Assembly (NCBI GenBank): GCA_019677205.1 | Contig: JAAMXY010000156.1 | Coordinates: 1 to 64,000, forward strand | Length of the DNA stretch: 64,000 bases | Direction: 5' to 3' | Source of the DNA: Pinguiococcus pyrenoidosus | Lineage: Eukaryota; Sar; Pinguiophyceae; Pinguiochrysidales; Pinguiochrysidaceae | Shown: in pieces, positions 43,445 to 52,245 of the stretch | Layout: each line of letters opens with the position of its first letter | How positions within the stretch are numbered: position 1 is the stretch's first letter | Notes under the pieces: generated by a model | The model's input: only the letters and a program-made list of their open reading frames with translations | Database searches by the model: none | Told to the model about the DNA's origin: nothing | Translations under genes and position numbers: made by a program

Positions 43445-43718
43445 TGGTTTCGATGTTGGCATTGGTGCCGCTGCTGCGGATCAGGAAGCCGAGGAAAGTG
43501 TGATCACATCTATCACCGACAGGACAGACGAAGGCCAGATGGTCGATCTCAAGAAAACCGAGGCCAGCCAAAAGAAGGGGGCAACGAAACGGAAGATGGT
43601 GAAGAGGGCTGCGCGCATTGCAACTGCTGACGTTGAACGCACGGCCGACACGCCGTCGGAGGAAGAAAAGCAGGTCAAGAGGAAGTCGAAATGGGGCTTC
43701 AGTTGGATGAAACGATGA
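21603..43718 (+). CDS. Giant multidomain protein with DUF3638/DUF3645 ATPase core, RING, WWE, thioredoxin-like, HMG, SPRY, LamG, EF-hand and IQ parts
   Basis: One uninterrupted frame of 7371 codons starting MSEYDDEDDQYAEEY. Approximate order by residue: 1-270 acidic, disordered; 287-440 LamG/concanavalin-like; 1150-1230 HMG box (KPRKPRPARTACQWFVKNRK); 2993-3083 thioredoxin-like (FHVLWSESC, then EEFPTFVLMRGG); 3119-3186 WWE-like (GKWEYQMYSGNRRWQPLP); 3287-3370 plus 3480-3553 split SPRY; 3679-3767 second WWE-like; 4037-4103 RING (CAMCLED ... HYFHH ... CPVCRYR); 4105-4173 thioredoxin-like (FHARWCRFS, SLPTVVFLRGG); 4400-5800 DUF3638/DUF3645 core with Walker A MGAGKTT (~4556), LLDEVD (~4692), FSGTPS (~5587), HTTGMD (~5722) and QGAYRMRG (~5751); 6340-6405 two EF-hands (DADDNGMLSPAEF, DVNRDSAIDYKEY); 6540-6590 Cys-rich finger; LamG-like halves at ~6610-6710 and ~7060-7130 separated by a CUB-like and a Lys/Glu-rich stretch; 7154-7175 IQ motif (IQAAWRGYISRKRHGK); 7186-7281 Asp/Glu run with a pure poly-Asp segment. 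DUF3638/3645 proteins occur in fungi and protists with no proven function. The RING suggests E3 ligase activity, WWE domains often bind ADP-ribose chains, and EF/IQ suggest Ca2+/calmodulin input; all of this is inference. Confidence 0.93.
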
Positions 43719-44109
43719 AGACTCTGGCTAAGGAAATGGCGGAGCTTCTGCAGTTGAAGCAAGTGAGTTTGGAGGTCGTTCCCAGGTCCAAACTCTTAGT
43801 TGATTTGTGTAGTGTAGTGTAGTGTAGTGTAGTGTAGTGTAGTGTAGTGTAGTGTAGTGCAGTGTAGTGCGGCCGCATGACGGTCAGGGATGCATGTTGA
43901 GGAATTTCCGGGTCTATTTCTGTGACGTCTTCACCGGAAAATGACGGTGTGATGGTTTCGACGTTTCGGCTTGGGATCATCTTCGTTCCGCGGACAAGCT
44001 TGGGCAGATGTTCTTGAACGCCGTGACCCGCTCAGCTCCGCAGAAGAGATCTGGTTCTCTTGGAGAGCGGCGCAATGCTTGACACGCGCAAGGGTACAAA
44101 GCCTGCTGG
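43719..44109. other. Intergenic between convergent giant gene and TBP gene
   Basis: Contains the 3' flank of the giant gene and a pentanucleotide microsatellite. No other gene seen. Confidence 0.5.
43807..43870. repeat. (TAGTG)n pentanucleotide microsatellite
   Basis: About 12 consecutive copies of TAGTG, the last ones with a G-to-C change (tagtgcagtgtagtgcg), 90 bp after the stop codon of the giant gene, so probably within its 3' UTR. Confidence 0.95.
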
Positions 44110-44785
44110 TTATGTCACCGGAGGGGCCACCGGCACGACGATGTCCTCCTTTCTACACTCCACCAGCACGGGGTGTATTTTCTCCACCGCTCGCTTGAGG
44201 TCCTCCAGGCTCTTAGCTCCTGTGACCACGAACTTGCCAGTCACGAACACCAACACGACGATCTTGGACGCCTGCATTCTGTACACCAAGCCAGGAAACA
44301 CCTCCGGCTCATACGACGCAAACTTGGCATGCGTATACACCAGCTTCTCCAAGCGGATGGGAAAGTGCATATCCCCAGTGCCCACCATGTTCTGCACCTG
44401 AAGTTTCCCCACATTCATGAGTCCTCGCCAGATGCGAAAGCGCATCTGCAGACCGCGCAAAGCGCACCTTGAATTCCCGAAGCGCCGCCGGCAAATCTAT
44501 CTTCTTAAGGAGTCTCTCGAACACCTGCGCCGCGCGTCGAGAGTCTTGCTCGCTTTTGCAGCCCAGAACCACCATCTTGCCACTGGCGTAGATGAGCGCA
44601 GTGGCTCGCAGGGGGTTCCGCAGGCGCAAGATGGCCGCCGGATAGCGCTTTGGGGTGTATTCCGCGTTGCGAATGCTGGTGGCGATGGTGCGCAGCTCCA
44701 TCTTGTGGCCCAAATTGGCAGTGGACACCACATTCTGGACGCGCAGGCCCACGCGCATGCAGATCTCTTCAGTGAGATCGCTCAT
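44110..44785 (-). CDS. TBP: TATA-box-binding protein (TBP)
   Basis: Exons 44785-44468 and 44397-44110 (70-bp intron) give 201 residues; the join LREFK^VQNMVGTGDMHFPI falls exactly at the linker between the two TBP repeats. Repeat 1 has RVQNVVSTANLGHKMELRTI, RNAEYTPKRYPAAILRLRNP and ALIYASGKMVVLGCKSEQDS; repeat 2 has FPIRLEKLVYTHAKFASYEP, FPGLVYRMQASKIVVLVFVT and GKFVVTGAKS. The N-terminal region before the core is minimal (about 12 residues). TBP nucleates transcription by RNA polymerases I, II and III. Of the four Phe residues that kink TATA DNA in standard TBP, the two of repeat 2 are kept (FPGL, LVFVTGK), while both of repeat 1 are Tyr here (KRYPAA, LIYASGK). Without splicing it would look frameshifted; the intron explains this. 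Confidence 0.95.
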
Positions 44786-45349
44786 GCTGGAGTCCGCTGA
44801 ACTACAGCGCTCTTGGGCGCCCTGTGGCGCTCTTCTCCTCCTCTGCTCGGGGCCCCTAACGACTTCACCTTTCTAACCTTTCTATCTGATAAATGTTACT
44901 TTGAAAATTGCCGATTTCTATTGTTATATCCCTATGAAACATCAATATATCATGCTGAAAATATTTTCAATTGATTGAATGGTATTCGGGTTATGACCGA
45001 GGTGCCGCGGAACGAAAGAGAGATCCCCGGGCCCTTTTCCCAGGGCAGGGAGAGGCGGGAAGACTCTTTTGGCTTGGGTGCGTGGAGAGAAAGGCCGAGC
45101 ACCTCACCTTGGAGCATGGCAGAACGATCCTCTTGAAAAGCTGCGTGCTGCGTGAGGGGCCTCACACCTTCCGCGTCTCTTGAGAGAGAACGACGGGGGA
45201 GAAAGAAAGAGGACGTCTTTGAGAGAACAGAATCGCAACACATCACCTCACCACACGCTCCACAATCGTCATTGCGGACGGACTTGCTGCCTTGCCGGCT
45301 TCGAGAGACCGTCCAGACGGCGATCGGCTACACGTCTACGCCGAGCTCC
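44786..45349. other. Intergenic
   Basis: Upstream of TBP and downstream of the repeat scaffold gene, both on the minus strand. An A/T-rich stretch spans 44870-44985. No gene, RNA or repeat recognised. Confidence 0.5.
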
Positions 45350-48300
45350 CTACGGTTTCCACGATTGCAGCTGCCGCGCGATCGTAAATCTCTGCTCAGC
45401 TCTCACGCAGTCCCGCTTGGCGCGAAGCCAGCGTTCAGCCACACCCGCAAACTGCCGGACCGCCGAATCCAGCCGTGCCTCGGCTTGCTGCTGCGCCGCG
45501 CGCGCTTCCGCCTCTTTCCGACCTGACTCGGGAGTTTCCTCGACAGGATCTTGCTGCGACTGCGGCGCTCCCAGCGACTGATTCTCCTGCACTGGAGTCG
45601 ATTCCTCCTCGATTGACGCACTCGACGGGCTCCTCGGGCTCTTGATCTGACGCTTAAATTCACGGAACAGCTCGATGGCAGAAACCGCACCTTCTTGAGA
45701 CGACGCCGTCTCCGAGCTTCCCGGCGTCGTGGATGCAGGGTTTTCCTCAGCTTCACAAGGAGAAGGCAACGGAGCATGCGCAGCCGCAAAGGTTTGCCCA
45801 GGAGACATGAGCTCTCCGTCTTCCTCTGGCGCTCCGGGACTTTCCAGGAGCAGCGCAAGCGATATGGTAGAAGTCCTCCTACCGTTGGCAGGGCAGCTCT
45901 CCGCCCTTCCTTCCTGGTCCAACGCGGACGCAGGTTGAGAGGCTGCTTCTCCATTGGACATCGGAGCATGCGATTCTCCAGCCTCCTTAGAAGGATTCTG
46001 CTTGCAGCTGTCTGGTGCTTCGCCAACGTCCTGGACGGTGCTGGGTTCTGTCACAGCCGTCGGCCCTTGCTGCACAAGCGGACTTGGATCCGTCACCATC
46101 GGAGGAAGTGCCAGAGCCTCTTGCGGCGAAGAGACCGTGGGCATGACCAGGCGCTGATCACCGACACCTCCGCCAACGAACCCTGCAGCAGCAGCAGCAA
46201 TAGTAGCAGTAGTATCCGTTCCGCTGTGACGAGACCCTGGTGTTCCGGTCGGTGAGGGATTGGCCGACGGTGAGGGGTCCACCGGCCGCCCTGTGGAACC
46301 CGCTGCCGGGTCCTCTTCATTGGCGTGAGGCAGCTCCTCAGACAGGCGAACTTGCTCGGAACTCGGGTTTTGGCTGCTCCTCAGAACGTTTGTGGCGGCC
46401 AGCTTTGTTCCAGAAGACACGGCAGCCGCGACCGCTGACGACGGGGAAGAAATGTCGCTCTTGGCGCCCCAGGGTTCCCCTAGGTGGCCAGGCGCCTCCG
46501 ACCGGGACACCGCTGGACTCACCGCGACGCAACTCCTGCAAGGAGAGAACGCCAAGCTCATTTCCTCGCCGTAAGTGTCTGCGTCTTCGTCCCCGTCTAC
46601 CACGTCTGCTGCTGCTCCTGCTGCTGTTGATGCCTCTCCTTCTCCTTCTCCCTCTTCCGCTTCTGCCGTACCAACCAAGTCGCTCTGATCCATTTGCTGT
46701 GCCGGAATCTCCGGGATGCCTTGTCGAAGAAGATCCATGATGTTCCCTTCCAGCGGTACCGTATCGTCGGTTTCCTCAATGTCCTCCTCGGTGAGTGCCA
46801 TGGCGTCTGCAATCACCTCGCTGACACTCTGGCGCCGATCCTGTGCGGAACTCATTCTCCTTGACACTTGCTCGTGTTGCTCGGGACTGTCTTCGATGTT
46901 TGATGGCGTCAACTTCGGATCAGAATCAACGAAGGACATGGACTCAGGCGCCTGGACGTTGCGCGCTGGCCGACCTTTATCTGCGCCATCGTTCTCGCTG
47001 AAAGCAAGATGCAAGCTCTGTCGGCCTTGCACCGAGGACGGCTGTGGCACTTCGGAAGCCTCGATCGTGGATGTTTCCATGCTCTCAGAGGAGCTCCAGC
47101 CGCGATCGCTGGATTCCCCATCTTCGAGGCTCCGCTCAATGGTCTGCACCTCAGTTTCCGTCGACGGTGCCATGCTTTGATCGGCTGGCGCGATTCGCCT
47201 CTTCTTGCTGGCCGCCCGCGTACTCTGCGGGGTGCCATTCGATCGTCTTCGCTTGGCGACTCTTGGGGCCGGCTCGGCTTCTTCTGCCCATTGGCTCAGT
47301 ATCTGGGCGTTGCTGGTCGGCAGAGACATCGATTCGTCCGTCTCGTCGGAGTCGTCATCATCCGTAGGCGCCATCGCTTCCGCAATAATGTCGCTGACGC
47401 TCTGCCTCCTCTTCTTCTTCTTGCCTCCGGACTTGATACTCTCCGGGGTCAGGGTCTGGCGCCGGCGTCTCGCTGACGTAGGGGCCTTCGAAGCCTGGTC
47501 TTCCCACTTGCTCAGGATCTCCGAATTCCGTGAGGTCTCCAAGGAGTCCGAGCTGTTCGAGTGGTCCATGTCGCTCAGCTCGTCGGGCAGCTGGAACATC
47601 GCCAAGGCATCCGACTTTGGCAGCGGCGTAAGCACTGAAGGAGGATGCCTTTGATCGAAGAAAGCGGCCCGCGGAGATCCAAAGGCTACCTTGCGGCCCG
47701 GAGTCGCTCGTCGCTTCAGACAGCTCCTGTGCGGGCTCTTTGCACCAGCCAGGTCTCGCTTGCGCGTCTCCGGTTGCTCCTCCGCGTCCTTCCACTCATC
47801 TGGCGCCAGAAGAGTGTCCGTGCTCTCGGGGCTGTTGGTCGGTGTTGGTGTCGGGGATGAGGAAGGCGACGCAGCTGAGGACGGCGCGGGAGGAAGGACA
47901 GACGCCGGAGGTGCTTCCGAAGAAGGGCTTGGCGACGTCGGGGGGCTCGACGTTGGCGTCGACAGAGGCGAAGGAGACGCAGTCGCGCTCCCCTTCGCGG
48001 GAATCTCCTCCAAGATCTGCTGAATGTCGCCTGTGTTCACCGTGGCATCGCCATCCTGCTGATCCGCGACGGGAGCTTCTGAACCACCGTCCGCGGACGA
48101 GAGCATCTCGAGCAGGTTGCCAGGCGAGCATGTTTGGCGTCGCGCCCTCCCGCCACTGACCGGCGAGACCACGTCGCTCGGACGCTCCGTTTCTTGTTCA
48201 AGAAACTCCTGGATGTCCAGTGTGTTGATCGTTGCGTCCGCATCGACCGGAGGCCCGGTTGGGCTCGCAGCACCTGAGCTGTGCTGTGCAAGAAGCTCTT

Positions 48301-50010
48301 GAAGCTTTTCGGTTGAGCAAGTCTCGTCGTCCACTTCTTCGACCACCTCTCCCCCAGTCTCCGCGGGCTCCTGGTTCGCTTGCAAGATGGCTGCCTCCAT
48401 AATGCCAGAGAGGTTTATGGTTGCAGCATCCTCCTCAGCGGCCGAGAGATCCAGCTGCGAGTTTTCGCCGTCACCCGACAGAAGCTTTAGGAGGTTCCCT
48501 GGGGAGCACGTCTGGCGTCTCGCCGCCTTTGGGGAAGCCTCTCCCCCCTCAGAGCTCTGACGCCCTGCGTCGACATTCAATGCCTGCAGAATGTCCACGC
48601 TATTGATTGTCGTGTTCCCATCGACTTCCGAGCCGGCCGGGGAGCTTTGAAGCGCTCCTTCAATGTCGGTCTGGTCCAAAAGCTGCAAGACATGCCCCGG
48701 AGAAACTGTGCAGCGCCGATTCTTCCGCGAAGAGCCCTTGGCAAGCTTGCCGCGCTTCTCAGCCTGGGGGCTGCCATTCAAGCTGAGTTCCGCGCTGATC
48801 GCGTTGGCCCCCTTTGCAGATGACCGATGCTGCTCATGCAAATCAAGTGCCGCTCCGGATAGATCAATGACTCGGGACGATGCTTCCTCCGCTGCATCTT
48901 CGATGGCGGGGCTCTCGAGCTCTCCGTTGCCTTCACTGAGGAGCTTGAAGAGATTGCCAGGCGAGCATGTTTGGCGCCTCTTCTTGGCTGAGGCGTCTCT
49001 CACAGCTGCGGCCTGCTGCGGTTTCTCGGCACTCTCCGCGCCTATGATTTGCATCATGTCCGCAGTTGATACAGTCATGTCTTCGTCCTCTTCTTCTTCT
49101 TTTTCTTCTTCAGCTGCGGCGGCTTTTTCTTCAGCTGCGGCGGCTTCCGCGTCTGCCGGAACAACGGGATTTGCCGCGGATCCAGATTCAGCTGGCTCCA
49201 TCCCGAGGAGTGCCATCATGTTCCCTGGCGAGCAGGTCTGGCGCCTCGTCCGAGGCTTTGCGGGCCTCGTCTCTGCGCTCTCCGGTTGCTCACCATGATC
49301 TTGCGCATCACCGTCACCAGACGACGGCGAGTCTTCGTCTGCCTGAGCGAGGAGCCCCAAAAGGTTTCCTGGGGAGACGGTCTGCCGCCGGGATCTCGAA
49401 GTCTTAGCTCTGCTCCCACCGGCAGGCGTGTCGCTGCTCGCGTTGATTGAGTGCACCAGAGCTTGTGCGTCGGACGGCGACGACGTCTGGCGCCGAGCTG
49501 TCTTGGAGGAGCTCTTGTCTTTCTTCCGCCCGGACTGCACCTCTGAGAGGTCGATGCTGCGAAAGGCGGTCGCTTCTGCCGACTTTGGGTCCGCAGAACT
49601 TTGCGAAGCGTCCTTGTTGGCTTCGAGCAGCGCTAGCATGCTCCCGGGAGAGCATGTCTGGCGTCGGCCGCTCGTTTGCTGCAGGATTTCCGTGAGATCG
49701 ACGGTTTCGGAGGCCAGGGACTGCAGGAGTTCTTCGGCGTTCGCTGGAGAATAGGTCTTGCGCCGCTTCGACTTCGAGCTTTTGCGCTCCCGTGCCTGAG
49801 AGGAAGGAGTCGCTATGCTCTGTGGAGTGCCAGTGTGGCCACTGGACGGCTTCTTGCCGCTTCTCGGAGGGTTTCTGTCGGAACGAGTGAGAAGTTCTCC
49901 GTGAGCATGTGAGGTGAACAGGTGCAGCTGCGTCGACCAGGTCCTCCACACGCATACCTGCGTGGCACGGCCGCCACTTCGCCATTGTCCGGGAAGTTCT
50001 CTTTGTCCAT
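45350..50010 (-). CDS. Repetitive S/T-P phospho-repeat scaffold, KNL1/Spc105-like candidate
   Basis: Exons 50010-49958 and 49874-45350 give 1525 residues in frame, starting MDKENFPDNGEVAAVPRR. The N-terminal 700 residues hold about nine copies of a block of the form RRQTCSPGNLLKLLS (variants RRKTYSPANAEELL, RRQTVSPGNLLGLL, RRCTVSPGHVLQLL). They alternate with short MELT-like words: EDMTVSTADMMQII, NTTINSVDILQAL, DATINTLDIQEFL, DATVNTGDIQQIL, ETVDLTEIL. Around residues 780-800 is RATPGRKVAFGSPRAAFF with a PP1-docking KVAF (RVxF class). Later come RRRQTLTPESIKSG and two copies of RRQSVS(D/E)(I/V)IA(E/D)AMA. The C-terminal ~90 residues form an Ala/Glu/Arg-rich helix. Arrays of MELT words plus an RVxF site are the signature of the kinetochore scaffold KNL1, which recruits BUB1/BUB3 when phosphorylated. 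However, the C-terminal RWD domains of KNL1 are not seen, so this is a hypothesis. Other disordered mitotic phosphoproteins remain possible. Confidence 0.8.
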
Positions 50011-50387
50011 GTTGACGCAAGAGGAAAGGGCGTTTCCGGAGAAGGCCACTCCGCGCGCGCGCGGCAGATGCACGCCAAGGACTTGACGAGAACTCGGCCA
50101 GAAAACCAACGGGTTGTTGTCCGTGTTTTGATATATATTTTCACTCATTCTAGACCATATCTATAAAAATTTCAAAATATTCTAAATGTGATTCAATTTT
50201 TTGGCGCGCTCTTTTCATTCGTGTGACAGAATGCGCATTCAAACGGATCGTCCTGCGAACTCGCTGACCTCGTGGTCTCTGTCCACCGACCCGAAATCAG
50301 CTGACAGACTCGGGATTGGCCTCCACCGCATTTCGGCCATTCCATAGCAAGCGCCCTTCTCTGCCCCCCAAACGCAGCTGACATGCG
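50011..50387. other. Divergent intergenic region
   Basis: Shared 5' region of the repeat scaffold gene (minus) and the methyltransferase/GNAT gene (plus). An A/T-rich patch at 50130-50200 contains tgatatatattttcactc, which could hold core promoter elements for either direction. Confidence 0.45.
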
Positions 50388-51931
50388 ATGCAGAGCAGCG
50401 ACGATGATCGAGTGGCCGCGACAGCCACTGCGGCGCTGCGCTGCAAGTGGAGCTTCCGACGGAACTTCCGAGTTGATGAGGACAGAGATCTGTGGGATTC
50501 GGCGGCGAAGGAATTCTGTCTAAAGAGCACTTCAGGCACTCCGCTGCTGCGCCTGCTGTACTACACGCGCTCTACATGTCTGCGGCGGCTCCAGCAGAGC
50601 TTCTGCGATCAAGTTGAAGTGCAGCAAGTGCTGATGTTGGGCGGAGGTGACCCCTCTGTTCTGCCTGCCGTGCGGCGAAACCTTCCAGTGAGCGAAGGTG
50701 GCTAAGTTGTCCGCGATGCTTTCTAGGCCTGGATCCTTGGGGATTGGCGCTGGCGCAGCAAGGCCTGTGTGTGACCGAGTGGGATTTGCCAGCGATCTGC
50801 GAGAAGAAGACAGCCTTGGCAACCAGGATCATGCAACTCGAGCAGCCGTCCGGATCAACGCGTTTCGGGGCCTGGAAATGCGAAGCTGTTGATCTTCGAC
50901 AAGCGGAGGAGACGTCAGCCGCTCTGCACAGGCTGGCAGATGACGCCACTACAATGGTGATCGCAGAGTGCTGTCTCAGTTACTTGCAGCAGGACGTGCA
51001 AGATCATCTGCTCCGCGCGATTTCAACGCGATTCCAACGCGTCATCTTCCTGAGATTCGATCCCTGCGGCGCCGACACTGCTTTCTGGTCCAAGACGCGC
51101 ACAGAGTTCGTGGAGCGGGGGTTGCCTCTTTTCGCTTGTGATGGCGTAGCGGGAAGACGGCGGCAACTCTTTGAGACCGGCTTCGTCCTTGGCCGGACGT
51201 GGGATCTGTCAGGTGCTGCGAAGTACCTCGTCGCGCTGGAGACGTGGGATGAGATCGCGCAGCGCGAGGTCTTTGACGAATTCGCTTCCTTGGTCTCCAC
51301 CTTCGCCTGCTACGCCATTTCGGCTGCAACCAACTTTGAGATGGATCACGTCGACCATGGCCTTCGACGAAGCATCGAGATCGGCAACGCGACGGCGGGC
51401 GACGCAGAGGCAATCAGGACTCTGGTGCTGAATGCTTTCACTCCCTTCATGGAGGACAGCAGCGTGAAGAAGTACGTGCGGCGCAACGTGGAAAAAGACT
51501 TTAAATCCTCCGGACCGTTCTTCTCGACGTCGAGCGATGCCCGCGGTCCTCTTCTCGTCGCGCGGAGTTGTGAGGGCAGAATCGTGGGATGCGCCGGTCT
51601 GCTGCTCCGCGGTCCCCGAGAGGCGGAGCTGAAGCATGTCGCTGTAGCCGCGGATTATCGGCGACGGGGAGTCGCCCGAGGGCTGGTTTTGGCAATCTTG
51701 CGACGGCAAGTAGAGCTGGTGGATCGTGGCGAAGTGGCTGCCGATTCCCGCGTGTACTTGACCACCCTTGAGAACATGTCTGCCGCTCAGGCGCTGTACC
51801 TGTCTCTGGGATTTGAGAGGGTGCAGGCAGAGCAAGCCGCGTATCCCCAATTCCAGCTGACGGTGGAAGCGGCCCGGAACTTGATGGAGCAGCCAACAGG
51901 AGAAGACGATGGGCATCCAGCGATACGCTGA
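50388..51931 (+). CDS. Fusion of leucine carboxyl methyltransferase-like and GNAT acetyltransferase domains
   Basis: Exons 50388-50646 and 50727-51931 give 487 residues in frame. The first ~310 residues resemble LCMT/PPM-type SAM-dependent methyltransferases: KSTSGTPLLRLLYYTRSTCL, then the SAM-binding loop VLMLGGGLDPWGLAL (recreated by splicing), TEWDLPAICEKK, the acidic strand CEAVDLR, and AECCLSYLQQDVQDHLLRAI, the family's 'AEmvLmYL' position. LCMT1 methylates the C-terminal Leu of PP2A catalytic subunit and related LCMT2/TYW4 works in wybutosine synthesis. From ~residue 325 a GNAT domain begins (IEIGNATAGDAEAIRTLVLN), with the acetyl-CoA loop VAVAADYRRRGVARGLVLAI (R/Q-x-x-G-x-G/A form) and YLTTLENMSAAQALYLSLGF at the end. 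Both halves sit in one exon, so the fusion does not depend on splicing. Substrate of either domain unknown. Confidence 0.85.
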
Positions 51932-52245
51932 CTTCGTTTGAGGCTTTGCTCTCTGGGCCTTCGCTCTTCTTGTCCCTGCGTCTCTTCGTCCACATCGATT
52001 CCACGTCGATTCCACGTCGATTCCACGTCGATTCCACGTCGATTCCACGTCGATTCCACGTAACCACTGCCAGCTGCTGCTGCTTTGCTGGAGAACTTCG
52101 CAAAGCTTTGTACATCAGCCTCTTAGGGTTCTGCCAGTGATGATTTGTTCGCTGTGCTAGATGTACAACGCACAACGCACAATGCACAATGATTTCAGAC
52201 CGGTCGGAGCACTGTCGCATCGTTGGGTACGCTTTCGCAAGCTTC
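51932..52245. other. Intergenic with minisatellite
   Basis: Between convergent genes. Besides the 11-bp minisatellite, a CACAACGCACAATGCACAAT run (three imperfect 9-bp copies) lies near 52170. No gene. Confidence 0.5.
51995..52060. repeat. 11-bp minisatellite, six perfect copies
   Basis: Unit TCGATTCCACG repeated six times without mismatch (66 bp), 63 bp after the methyltransferase/GNAT stop codon. Because 11 is not a multiple of 3, all frames on both strands stay open across it, which creates spurious reading frames. Confidence 0.97.

Noticed and set aside
43094-43462. Minus frame encoding poly-Ser
   Set aside because: Antisense of the Asp/Glu-rich tail of the giant protein.
44110-44785. 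TBP as a frameshifted pseudogene
   Set aside because: The frame change is fully explained by a 70-bp GT-AG intron whose removal joins the two repeats exactly at the conserved linker.
51209-52059. Minus frames with repeated NRRGIDVESTW
   Set aside because: Product of the 11-bp minisatellite, which is open in all frames; the rest is antisense to the methyltransferase/GNAT gene.
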